From Paraphysomonas bandaiensis (lineage: Eukaryota > Chrysophyceae), in contig CBFFRP010000430.1 of NCBI GenBank assembly GCA_965644295.1, forward strand, positions 1 through 64,000: a stretch of DNA of 64,000 bases. Direction: 5' to 3'. The position numbers and the translations under genes were made by a program. Of the stretch, positions 1 through 9,663 are shown in pieces; the stretch's first letter is position 1; each line of letters begins with the position of its first letter. The notes under the pieces are model-generated. The model ran no database searches, had not been told where the DNA came from, and saw only the letters and a program-made list of their open reading frames with translations.

Positions 1-218
1 CTGTTTATGATTTTCTGCATTGAAAATGGCATTATTGCTTGTTTTGGGCTTTGTATAAATTGACATCTATATATAATATAGCATTACATTATTATATTCT
101 ATATTTAAATTAGAATTCAAGGTTTTATGAGTTTTTGCTTAAAGCTTCGCCATTATATCACTACAACTACATTCCAGAGCTTTAAGCATTGCCATTATAC
201 ATTATTATAAAAAAGTCA

Positions 219-371
219 TATAGATAACAAAGTAGATTTAATAAGTAGTTTTTATGGTAGAATCCCGGGGTTTTACAAACCTTACAAATTTAAATTATTT
301 TTCATTTTAATTTTTCCCTCCCCCTATATCTACTATTAAATCTACTTATTAAATCTACTTTGTTATCTATA
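219..371. repeat. MITE-like fold-back element
   Basis: Two 30-nt arms (219-248 and 342-371) are perfect reverse complements, beginning TATAGATAACAAAGTAG and its complement, and they enclose about 93 bp of non-coding sequence. Size and structure fit a small non-autonomous DNA transposon. No clear target-site duplication is visible. The right arm is preceded by a second partial copy of the inner motif (ctactattaaatctac). Confidence 0.55.
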
Positions 372-1272
372 TTACTTTTTATTATAAACATTATAAATAA
401 TATATAAAGTAATTAATTTTATTTAAGAATATAAATAATATATAAAGTAATTATAACTTATTAATAATAAGTTATAAGTTAAACTCACAAAGAGAAGGAA
501 TTACAACCGAAGGTTGTAATTGGAAACACTCGAAGAGAAGAGGCCCCTTGAGGGGCATGTGGGGTAGAAAAAGGCTTGCCCTTGTCCCCCTCCCTTCGTT
601 TTTTTAGGCTTGAATTTCTGCGGACGATTCGGAGATGGAAGTCCCTGCCCAGTCATCTCGAGTACACTTCTCACCCCGAAACCTATCCGAAGCGTATATC
701 AATAACCCTACTCTTACAACTCTTTCCATGATAACGTACTAATTCGGCTTACGGCTTACTGAGCCAGCAGCACTTCCAGGGCTGCGTATCAATTAATTTA
801 TTTTCAACTAATTGTCAAATGTTGAAATTGCAATATTTAAAATTGGGACATCAAGTCATAATTACAATTATAATCACTCCAGCTCGCTTCCCTGAGCGCT
901 TCTACTGATATATGATGTACGCCAACGACATACCTGTATCGTAATTTGTGTATTACTTCTTAGAAGATAAACTGAAGGACAGTATGTTTATATTTTATAT
1001 GATTCAAGATTTATGTTCAGCTACTCAGCTACACCGTACTTTAATCAAAGCTCTGTACCGTCTATATCGAACGTTGAAATACTCTCACGGAGCTCATTGC
1101 ATACCAATATAATTTAGATATCGCCCACGCCAAGTGTAATATAATGTGACATCTACCCGCTTTAAGTAATGCTAGTTACTAACAAGTCACAGCTGATTCT
1201 AGTCAAAATTACACAAAGAGTATAAAAACACAAAACTATTAATTATGCAAGTTGCTTACGTATCCACACACT
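372..1272. other. Non-coding, AT-rich stretch
   Basis: I see no supported gene. It holds a duplicated AT-rich unit near 395-445 (ataaataatatataaagtaatt twice), short self-complementary pieces such as the one around 548-556 (ccccttgaggggc), and otherwise unremarkable sequence leading to the 3' end of the Orai-like gene. Confidence 0.4.
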
Positions 1273-1917
1273 TTATACGCTTGAAGCTATTGGAATCGGC
1301 GAATTGTCTTTTCCTCTAAAAGACAGGTGATCGTTCGGATTATTGTTGTGATACTTATACCCCCCTGCAGTCAGATCTTTCAAATGTACACATTCATCCA
1401 AATGGAATTTGCTTCGTATCCGCTTCACATTTCGTAGAATAAAGTATGCTGTACACCCTATCATCGTAGTAGCAACCACAGCCGTAAAAAAATCCATAAG
1501 GATAAACGATGCACAAGCTACGGTAAACAAATTTCCAGCTAGTCCGAAATCAAAAGCTCGAAATATTAACTCTCTCTCATCATTCATGTCATCAACAGCC
1601 TCGTCCATTGACCCATCTTTTCCTCGAAGAGCTTTCCCACTTCCCCATACAGAAACAATCGTTGACATTGAGACACACACAATATTTGCACATATAGTGA
1701 ATATAGCAGATATATGTAGTAAAAATTTAGCAAATACATCGGCATTATCTGGTATAGTGATCTCAATGAAGCATGTCATAGTAAAGCCTGCAAGAACAGC
1801 CGCTTGTGTACCAACAGATGTAAAGTTTTCAGTAAATAAATTTAATTCTTTTTCTCTTAATTGTATGGCTCGTTGCCTTAAATTAGTTTCTAATAGCATA
1901 CGATCTGCAGCTAACAT
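1273..1917 (-). CDS. Orai/CRAC-type calcium channel-like protein, 4 TM
   Basis: An intact single-exon frame of 214 residues from an ATG at 1917. It contains four hydrophobic segments: about 36-55, 64-92, 118-142 and 143-160. The first carries GFTMTCFIEITI, matching the pore helix of Orai channels, in which one acidic residue (Glu106 of human Orai1) forms the selectivity filter; here it is Glu52. Orai channels sit in the plasma membrane and admit calcium after ER store depletion. The loop after TM2 is polar (GKALRGKDGSMDEAVDD) and the C-terminal tail is short. The gene is divergent from the methyltransferase at 2475, so the 557 bp between them probably hold both promoters. Family assignment rests on pattern recognition of TM1-TM3; another four-helix family is the main alternative. 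Confidence 0.62.
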   Translation of the reverse strand: MLAADRMLLETNLRQRAIQLREKELNLFTENFTSVGTQAAVLAGFTMTCFIEITIPDNADVFAKFLLHISAIFTICANIVCVSMSTIVSVWGSGKALRGKDGSMDEAVDDMNDERELIFRAFDFGLAGNLFTVACASFILMDFFTAVVATTMIGCTAYFILRNVKRIRSKFHLDECVHLKDLTAGGYKYHNNNPNDHLSFRGKDNSPIPIASSV

Positions 1918-2474
1918 GACTGTATGTGTGTGTGCTGTTGAATAGACGATATGTATATATATGTATGGGATGGAGGGGTAATAGGGAGACCTGTTATATG
2001 GTGGGGTGATTGGTTTGGTGGGGTTGGTCTTCTAGATGTGGCTATATGGTGTGTAATGATATGATTAGAGTTCAATGTATGTGTATGTATGTGTGTATGG
2101 TTATATATGGTACTCTGCATACGGCATATGGTGGGTATGTACAGCGGTGGGGTATACGGCAGTGTGGTATACCAAACATATGCATCTCACTGTATTCATA
2201 TGAAATACAGCTATATATACTGCCATATACAACCATATACGACACACTGCAGGACCACAGAGTGGGTGGCCAATGAAAGCACTCGATTCAATCATATCGC
2301 TTCATAGTAATAGACGAGTATATGATTGGCACAGGAAATACTCTCTATACACCCAGCAGTATACATGACTCTGTATGTTGTGTGTATGGGCATATCATGC
2401 AACTGGCTCTGTATATATATATATGTCCAGTGCAGTGACCCATTCCCTTTACCTCATATAGTTTACCATAGTCA
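1918..2474. promoter_or_regulatory. Shared upstream region of a divergent gene pair
   Basis: This 557-bp gap separates the starts of the minus-strand Orai-like gene and the plus-strand methyltransferase. It is rich in TATG/CATA words (around 1950-1965 and 2072-2110) and has a TATATATATATATG run at 2412-2425, about 50 bp before the plus-strand ATG. Dual promoter use is inferred from the arrangement. Confidence 0.4.
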
Positions 2475-3296
2475 ATGACCGGTGATGAAGAGATTGTTCA
2501 TCTTGATGTAGTGCCATCTCCTCTATTTGGAGGCCCCCTTCCATTTGGCACTTATCACCATGAGAGTATTGGCAGCTTGCGTGTACAGACACGACCATCA
2601 TCTAAGAGTGACGGGCTGTTTGCTGATGACATCTGGCCTGGATCACTTCTAATGGCGGATATATTGGCAGATAAATCATCTTGGATAGAGAATAAGAGTG
2701 TGTTGGAGTTAGGAGCAGGAGCGGCTCTGCCTTCATTAGTATGTGCTAAAGTGGGGGCAAAGCGCCTTGTGATATCTGACTATCCAGATACTACAATACT
2801 ATCGAGTATCGAAGATTGTCTTCATGTGAATAAAATACCGTTTGGTGATTGTAAAAGTGAAGATGCCAACTCAATCAATGTCGTCGGACACATGTGGGGT
2901 GAAAGTGTTTCCCCCCTTTTAGAACCTCTACGCAATAGTGCTTCGTGTAAGCGAAACGAGACCCAATTATTTGATTTGCTGATACTTTCAGAACTGTTGT
3001 GGAAAGATACTTATGATTTACATAGAGCTTTACTACAGTCTGTGTGTTCCTGCCTAAGCAAGAATGGCATTGCACTCGTTTCCTTTGCACATAGACCCTC
3101 CCCAGATGGGACTCACACGCCCGAGAAAGATATGCAGTTCTTTGACCTCGCTGTTCAGGAGTTCGCAATGAATTTTAGTTTGCTGTGCAGCTGTATTAAG
3201 AAGGACTGTTTCTCAGGGTCGTACAATACCAGCAACACTGATACGGAGGAAGATGGTAATGTCACAGTACACCTTTATCAGCTGACATTCAAATGA
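2475..3296 (+). CDS. EFM7/NNT1-type protein methyltransferase
   Basis: A 273-residue intronless frame with the layout of the Methyltransf_16 family. An N-terminal substrate segment (DDIWPGSLLMADIL) precedes SAM-binding motif I (VLELGAGAALPSL) and the SDYPD segment that follows it. That SDYPD/TDYPD segment is characteristic of the EFM7/Nnt1 branch, which methylates the N-terminus and an adjacent lysine of translation elongation factor eEF1A. A later hydrophobic strand (FDLLILSELLW) sits at the expected motif II position. Length agrees with yeast Efm7 (about 260 residues), so the gene looks complete. It is probably cytosolic, with no signal or membrane segment. Exact substrate is inferred from family resemblance; a related lysine methyltransferase is the alternative. 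Confidence 0.8.
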   Translation: MTGDEEIVHLDVVPSPLFGGPLPFGTYHHESIGSLRVQTRPSSKSDGLFADDIWPGSLLMADILADKSSWIENKSVLELGAGAALPSLVCAKVGAKRLVISDYPDTTILSSIEDCLHVNKIPFGDCKSEDANSINVVGHMWGESVSPLLEPLRNSASCKRNETQLFDLLILSELLWKDTYDLHRALLQSVCSCLSKNGIALVSFAHRPSPDGTHTPEKDMQFFDLAVQEFAMNFSLLCSCIKKDCFSGSYNTSNTDTEEDGNVTVHLYQLTFK

Positions 3297-4647
3297 ACAT
3301 GTTTCATATTTGGAATAGCCCAACGCACTAATCTGGCGAATTTTACTTGAGAAGCTGCAAATGCATGGTACAGTCTGTGAAAGCTATCAATGACCCCAAT
3401 ACAAGTGTGCTTTCGAACATACGATATGTGTTTCTGGTTTCCGCTTGCTCCATTCCCTCTACTGAGGCGATGCGTGTGCATACATGTATGTGAGGTAACT
3501 GGTACTTGAACTACAAGCTCCCTCACATTCAGATATGTACATACACCTCGTGAACTGTACACGTCTGATATCATTGAGAAGAGCCAACCAACGAAAATCT
3601 AACTCATTGAGAAGAGTCAATGGAGAAAATGTATCATGCAAGCAATTGAATATGAAAATAAATATGTCGTTGAATTGATCGAGATATGTAACTGAACTAT
3701 CCATTGATTTTTTTCCCATATTACAACTATGATCATTTATGAAAAGTTACACCGTTAGATAATTGTATCATGTCGAGTAGAGTATATCGAAAATATGATT
3801 TTAGCTTTCTTTTAAACCAACCACTGAGTCGTTTCACATTTATATATAGCTGTACAGCATTTTGACTACTTATTGCAGTGTTTCACATTGTATTTAGCTT
3901 ATACTACAGTTCGCATTTCAACACTTTCATGTACATTATCTCAAGAGGATGTGATTGTTTAGTAAACGAATCGAGCTAAGTGTCCTCCTCTTTCTTCTGG
4001 TTGTCGTTTACTTTGCCCATAATTCTTATCTGATCTTCTTGAACATATTATTTATCAATGTTCTCTTGACAGTGTGAATTGAATGAGTTTTAGTTGCCTC
4101 TTGTCACTCTTTATGTTCTCTTACAGAACAAAGTTAATCATCAATTATTATGTCACAAGCAACTTCCTTCTGGCCAGATATTATAGATATTCCAATACGC
4201 TATATTCCCTGGCCTTAAGGAAGTGTCGTCTGTGGTAAAGTAAATAAAAGACTTATGCAGACATATTATTACTAATATATGCAATATGTAATATTATAGT
4301 ATTACGTATTACTAATATATGTAATATATAATATTATACTAATTACTAATCCCAAAGATAGCCTTCATGATAAAATAAAGAGACTAATAAGAAACGAAAT
4401 GCACTCTTCATGCTATCAGGACAATATTATTGTCCGTCACACTATAGAGCACCAGAATGCCTCCGATAATAGTTTGAACCTAATCACTAAAATATGGTGG
4501 AAGAGTAATCCAATCCACAATCATTCGACCACATGGACGGCTTTATATCTGTAAATATATCGATCTTTAAATTTTCCTAAGTAATTGTAATATATCGATC
4601 TTTAAATTTTCCTAAGTAATTGTTCAGTATCTGAACCATTCACTTGA
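3297..4647. other. Intergenic region with no supported gene
   Basis: I find no convincing gene. Short frames here lack family resemblance. The stretch around 4262-4345 is a degenerate duplication of an AT-rich unit (attactaatatatg twice), followed by the perfect 35-bp duplication listed separately. Confidence 0.4.
4554..4623. repeat. Tandem duplication, two 35-bp units
   Basis: The unit beginning aatatatcgatctttaaat occurs twice head to tail without a mismatch (4554-4588, 4589-4623). It lies just downstream of the stop codon of the minus-strand hypothetical gene, in its probable 3' flank. Confidence 0.7.
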
Positions 4648-5182
4648 TCAAGATAGTAGCTGCACCACCATTCCGGCAACTGTGAATACCAATGCCACAT
4701 GGGTCACTTTCCAACTGATCGAGCTTATCTTCAGATAATTTAAATCAAACTTATCGCAAAAATTCTTACCGAATGTTTGTTTTTCTATATCTTCCAAGAA
4801 ACATTTGATGTCGTCTTTTCTCACTATATAACTGAAAATGTAGACTGTATGGGCCAGGATCGGACACCTCCACTGATTTAATTCATTAGCATGAATATTC
4901 TTTCCATATACTTTATTACCCTTCTCATCTCCTTTCTGTGTGTTGTTTAATAATGAAACAGTCACATTTCCAATAAATATCTATTCAATTAGTTCCACAG
5001 CAGCATGAAGTAAACCCATAGAACACTGTATGTCTTCTAACTACCAGTAATTGATATAGATATTCATCCAATTCTTGAACCTGAAAGTCTTGAAAGAGTG
5101 GAGGTGTTGAAGAATCAGTGAATACTATATTATAGATGTTTGTGTATTGAATTTTCATTGTAGTTGTGTTTAAGGAGACCAT
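4648..5182 (-). CDS. Hypothetical protein with C-terminal membrane anchor (2 exons)
   Basis: Two minus-strand frames join cleanly: exon 5045-5182, a 64-nt intron (GTAGTT...GAATAG), exon 4648-4980. Phase is kept, giving 156 residues. I do not recognise the family. The last 25 residues (SSISWKVTHVALVFTVAGM onward) are hydrophobic and end at the stop, as in tail-anchored proteins, and a second moderately hydrophobic stretch (ILAHTVYIFSYIV) lies in the middle. Codon use and intron style match other genes here, which is the main support. The start could lie in an exon further upstream, and chance open frames remain possible. Confidence 0.35.
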
Positions 5183-5700
5183 CTATAGTACAAGTCCATT
5201 ATCAGCCATGCCATGCCCCCTAATATCCAGATATCTAGAATATATAGGTATTTTTAGCTAGCTTGCTGTTGAAAAAATAGGTATTCCCTGATAAATATTA
5301 AGGAAATAAATGAAAAATCAAAGTGCTGCTACTAAAAAGGGAGTATCTACCAAAGCATAATGTCACTACAAAGTACGTGTTTTTGTGTATTCGATGTATT
5401 CCATGTATTCTTATTCCATCTATTGCTTCCTTTCTGCTGAAATTTCTGGCATAACTTTTCGCTCCATCTGCTGTAAGTATGTATGTATGTATATCTGTAT
5501 TATGTATGTAGATGTATGTAGATGTATGTAGAGAGTCTCATGTACATAGTGTGTTGTTCTTCTTTGCTTTGGTGTGCTTTGCTGTAGCTGTGTATGTATA
5601 TGCGATGAACTGATAGGCATATATATATATGTCAGTAGATATATTAACATACATATACACAACCAGAGTCGACACATCTCACTAACTATCAATAACCACC

Positions 5701-6735
5701 ATGCAGACAAGATCAAGCCCCTCTCTGGCAGCCCTCCACAGGTCCCCTCTATCTCTCCCCCCCCTCCTATAACTAACAATACTTTATATACAGATTAGCT
5801 CGACAAGCCTCTATACCAGACTATAAATCCCTTCCTAAGTCAGTGTTATACCGCAGACTACAGGAACAATTCGACTTAGAGCGTCTGCAGAGGGCAGCAT
5901 CACGTGGATCAAAAACAAAGCGTGCGTTAAGTAGTACAGAGAGTGATAGTACAGACACTGATAATATACACACACGATCGAAGAAAAAATCAAGAAAGAA
6001 GTTGAAAGATAATGAACACTTCGATCCAATCATGCGTGAGCCTCTTGGGAAGAATGTCTATACCTTTATCAGGCCAAATGGAACATGTGCTCAGTTTAAT
6101 GTGGAGTCATTAGTAGACTATCTTCTCTGTACTGGTGACTTTATTGACCCTGAGAGTCGGCTACCTTTCTCAGATAAGGACCTGATGGAGATAGACAATA
6201 TTGTAAGATACTCTACTGGTATGTGTATTGTTGTTCTTATGTGTCGTACTTAGGCACAGAAGGCAGACCTCAAGAAGAGCTCAGTACTTGCTGCCAAGAG
6301 GGATAGTGCACAGCTTTATGCTGACAGAAATTTTGTTCGTGATGCCCTTCAAGGATTGGAGAGGTGTACTGGGGAGGTAGTTGCAGAGATGCTGAATATT
6401 GTTGAAGAGTGTGACCCTGAAGAGGCTGAGATGCGGCTCCTTATGAGAGGTATCCCATTTTATAGTTAATGCCTTGATTGATAATTTGGCTCTCAGAGTT
6501 TCCTATGTTTGCGGACTTGTATCGCCAGATCTGTGCTGCGGATGCTACTTTTGCGAAGCAGTGTATGCGGTCGTGGCAGCTCTACCTTCGAGGTCCACCG
6601 AATAGACCTGTTATTGATGAATACGGACTGCTTCAGGATGTCCTTCAATTTCTGCGGTGCTTGGAGATACATGAGGGTCAGCCTGGAGTGTGGAATCCAA
6701 TCGCCCAGCAACAGTTTCAACAGTTCGGCGTCTGA
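5701..6735 (+). CDS. U-box/RING-like protein (4 exons)
   Basis: Four exons (5701-5741, 5794-6202, 6254-6449, 6497-6735) separated by introns of 52, 51 and 47 nt join in phase to 294 residues. After a basic, serine-rich N-terminus (KKKSRKKLK) comes a segment near residues 90-145 reading FDPIMREPLGKNVYTF, ending DPESRLPFSDKDL. That pattern (DPI...P, hydrophobic core, a P-x-[ST]-R-x-P ending) resembles the U-box fold of E3 ubiquitin ligases, which has no zinc ligands. The remaining ~150 residues are acidic and probably helical, with no family I recognise. Exon 1 codes only 13 codons and was chosen because the frame is open upstream of exon 2 to an acceptor AG with no ATG. Ligase activity is inference; a non-enzymatic adaptor is possible. 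Confidence 0.6.
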
Positions 6736-8714
6736 TTACTGCAGTGATTTGACTGACACCGCGTTGTGTGCGTTCTAAACATAGAGCGGATCACATATCA
6801 AGCTGACTTCTTTTATAAAGACTCGTATTTCTCTGTGGGATGGATTGCTATTATGTAAATAATTGGGATGAATTTTGTGCTTACTAATGTAGTTTAGTTT
6901 CAGTAGATGTGTTTGAAGTATAGTATGCTCATATATATAAAATGTGATCCGATGACTGTCATGATTTTTGGTATCCGTATATAGTTTTAGTTTCTTTCCC
7001 ATTCCGATGGTGTTTAGTTGAATTTATAAGTACTGTATTTTGAAGGTGGAAAGTATATGTATGGAGAACTCATTGCTAACATTAATAATTTCTTCGGTAT
7101 ATATCTTTAAATGGGTCATACTCTTCAAGTTCTAGGAAAAATAATTTATGATTTATATTTACCTCAATATACAATCAAATATTCAAAGCTTTTGGGAAAT
7201 ATTGTTCAACCTAACCAAATTGGTTGAATTACCTAGTCGCGCTAATTTTGGTGTAAATACCTAGTTAAAGTAATAAGTGATAAATCTACTAAATTTAATA
7301 TTTTTTAGTGATATACGAAATATATTACTTAGTCAACACTTCGTCTATCATATTCGTGGTAAGTAGTGAACGTCTGTTTTTTAGCAATAGGCGTGTAAGA
7401 GTCAGAACTAATGTAGTAAAACAATTTAACTAACAAGTTCTTAACTCTGATATCCTACGAACGCTGCTTGTGCATCGCAAGCACCAAGGTGCAACCACTT
7501 CTTAAGGTGAACTAGCCCGAACGCTTGACTTCAGCAGGCAGCCAAATACTCCGGATGCCTTTGAGGTGGGCACATTCCGGGATGCCTGTTTATTTGTCAA
7601 GGCCCAAAATGTCCCTTGCACTACACAAGCATTTGACTATGAGTAGACAGAACATTATATGATGACTATATATGCAGCTCATGTTATTTTTCCAGAGAAA
7701 TATCTCCTGTACTTATCCCCAGAACATCACGAAAAGGCGCGACTCCGACTTTGTTGAGGGATTCGTGGTAACGACATACACCTATCATCTTTACGAATAC
7801 AGCGTATATCAGAAGAAAAATATATTATAAGTATTAGTTAATTATGTAATAGTAGAATGTACCATAGAAACTATGGTTTACAACTTATGTACTTCAGTAG
7901 TCCATTGAGCGCTTTATAGAGTAGAAAATGTTGATGGAGTACAGTTTCAGAAAAAACAATATAGTACATTACCAACGTATGGTTTTCTTGCCCTCGCAAA
8001 TATAAATACATGTAATATATACAGCAATACTAGATAGATATGTTAGCCGATGGAAAGCTCATTTCTGCTTACATAACGGTAGTCATACATCAATAACTGA
8101 ATTCACCCGCTACAACTATGTGTTGGTTTCACCTCTAGTACACTTCAATTACACAATATATATATCGTATCATACAACAGAACTTAATACTCCCATTCAA
8201 ATGGATCATGTTTAGATATGTGTCGAATAGCTCGCTCGACACAGTCTTGTACATTACGATCTTGAGTGGAGAGCCCTCAACGACAATGCAGATGATACCA
8301 TTGATATGAACCCAGTACTTATAGATATACTGGCTGGTACTTGATATGCTATATATATACACAGTATAATACGCAGTTCCCGGAATGAGGATATGCAGTA
8401 TACCAGAATACCGACATATACATACATACCTACACACTCAGTAACAGTCAGGATTTTTTTTGCTTGAATTAACAGCATTTTCCGGTATTCCCATACACTC
8501 ATGTGTTTTTTACTAGTGACGAGATCTTGTGTATTGAACAACACGCATACGGCATACACGCACTCTGTATATGCAGATAGGAGCAGTGGGGTGTCTATAT
8601 GTATGTGTATGTACGTATAGTGTACCCAACAGCATGGCAGTCTACTTAAACAGGGACAATATATACACACTATAATTATACTGGTGAACACTTTCTTACT
8701 TGCTGAGTGTGAAA
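6736..8714. other. Intergenic region containing a repeat copy
   Basis: About 2 kb with no gene I can support. It holds the dispersed repeat listed at 7500-7760; the sequence from 7440 onward already shows its leader (gcaagcaccaaggtgc). The last 600 bp before the ISG12-like gene are AT-rich with many TATATA and CATA words. Small minus-strand frames at 8135-8757 have no recognisable product. Confidence 0.4.
7500..7760 (+). repeat. Dispersed repeat R1, copy 1
   Basis: This block is clearly related to 41604-41926 and, inverted, to the window's right end at 63835. Shared words include tcagcaggcagcc, ggatgcctgtttatt, cacaagcattt, gagaaatatctcc and ctttgttgaggg. Copy 1 lacks two short stretches present in copy 2, so the copies are old. 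Proximity of copy 2 to gypsy coding remnants suggests an LTR, which is an inference. Confidence 0.65.
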
Positions 8715-9026
8715 ATGTCTTTAACAGATGGATATAACTGGTTGTACAAAGCCACATGTAGTGTGCTTATAAATACAACTCCAACAGCTGTTGGGGCAGC
8801 TCTTGGTTCAGCGGCTGTGCTGGGAGGATTTGCTGCAGTTGGCCTTTCTCCGGTTGGTCCAATTGCAGGTGGATTTTTTGCAGCAAATATGGGTGCTGGT
8901 TTGACTTCAGGTGGTGTAATGGCTGTTGCTCAGTCACTGGCTATGACGGGAAAAGCCTATGCAGTTGGTGCCACCGTTGGGGCTGTAACTGGTGCAGCGA
9001 TAGGGTACCCAAAAGTGTCTGCCTAA
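8715..9026 (+). CDS. ISG12/IFI6-like small membrane protein
   Basis: A 103-residue frame starting at ATG 8715 (in-frame non-ATG starts lie just upstream). It is almost wholly composed of Gly, Ala, Ser and small hydrophobics: an N-terminal MSLTDGYNWLYKATC, then AVLGGFAAVGLSPVGPIAGG and VMAVAQSLAMTGKAYAV. The spacing and the A-x-QS-x-x-x-TGKA segment match the Ifi-6-16 (ISG12) family, whose animal members are mitochondrial or ER membrane proteins linked to apoptosis and interferon. Homologues are known outside animals, where their role is not settled. Two to three membrane helices are plausible. No neighbour gives functional context. A generic Gly/Ala-rich membrane peptide is the alternative. 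Confidence 0.55.
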   Translation: MSLTDGYNWLYKATCSVLINTTPTAVGAALGSAAVLGGFAAVGLSPVGPIAGGFFAANMGAGLTSGGVMAVAQSLAMTGKAYAVGATVGAVTGAAIGYPKVSA

Positions 9027-9396
9027 AGCAATTGAACACGATATAAATGTTTTTTAATGGGAGATAGACTCTGATGCAGGGCAGATTGTGGATACCTGCT
9101 CCCTTCCTTTATACTCTAGATAGTGGTAATTAATTTAAGTAATAAATGATTCTGGCATTAAGATGGTATATTTTAACTAAAATAGCGCTCCTATTGCCCC
9201 ATTCTGAGCGCGTACTTAGGTAGATTCGGATGGGGGTCGGGTGGGTACCTAACTAATACTTGATTTAAGTCCCATACGTTATTTGCTAGCTACCTACTGA
9301 ACCCAACTAGCTACATCATTATCACACGGTATTCAGCGCTGAATATGCAGTGAGAACCCAGAGTGGGGAACTGCTGAACTAAGCAATGTGTATTAG

Positions 9397-9653
9397 GTAT
9401 TAGGAGTCATTGATTCACGTATATCTCTTAACGCGTGAATACAACACACGTATACAATGAAATACCAAGTAGACTGAATAATTACCAAGCTATACATGAT
9501 ACGCGACTGTACAAGATACGCACATGTGTGGTGCTAACGCTCTGCTCAAACGTGTCTTGCTATTATACTATTAGGCCCTATCGTTCAATCTTTATCTCTA
9601 ATAATATCAAGTATATCCTTGCTAAATATCAAGACTAACCTTAAATCTTATTT
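9397..9653 (+). repeat. Copia 5' LTR
   Basis: Base-for-base identical to 14687-14943 over 257 bp. It starts gtattaggagtcattg and ends ttaaatcttattt. Each LTR contains the same chance 67-codon frame, offset by exactly 5,290 bp. Confidence 0.9.
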
Positions 9654-9663
9654 TGGCAGCGGA

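Noticed and set aside
480-800. Possible structural RNA gene in a GC-richer stretch
   Set aside because: Short hairpins are visible (ccccttgaggggc) but no conserved tRNA, snRNA or rRNA signature could be matched by eye.
9435-9638. 67-codon ORF repeated at 14725-14928
   Set aside because: It lies within the LTRs and repeats only because the LTRs are identical; no protein features.
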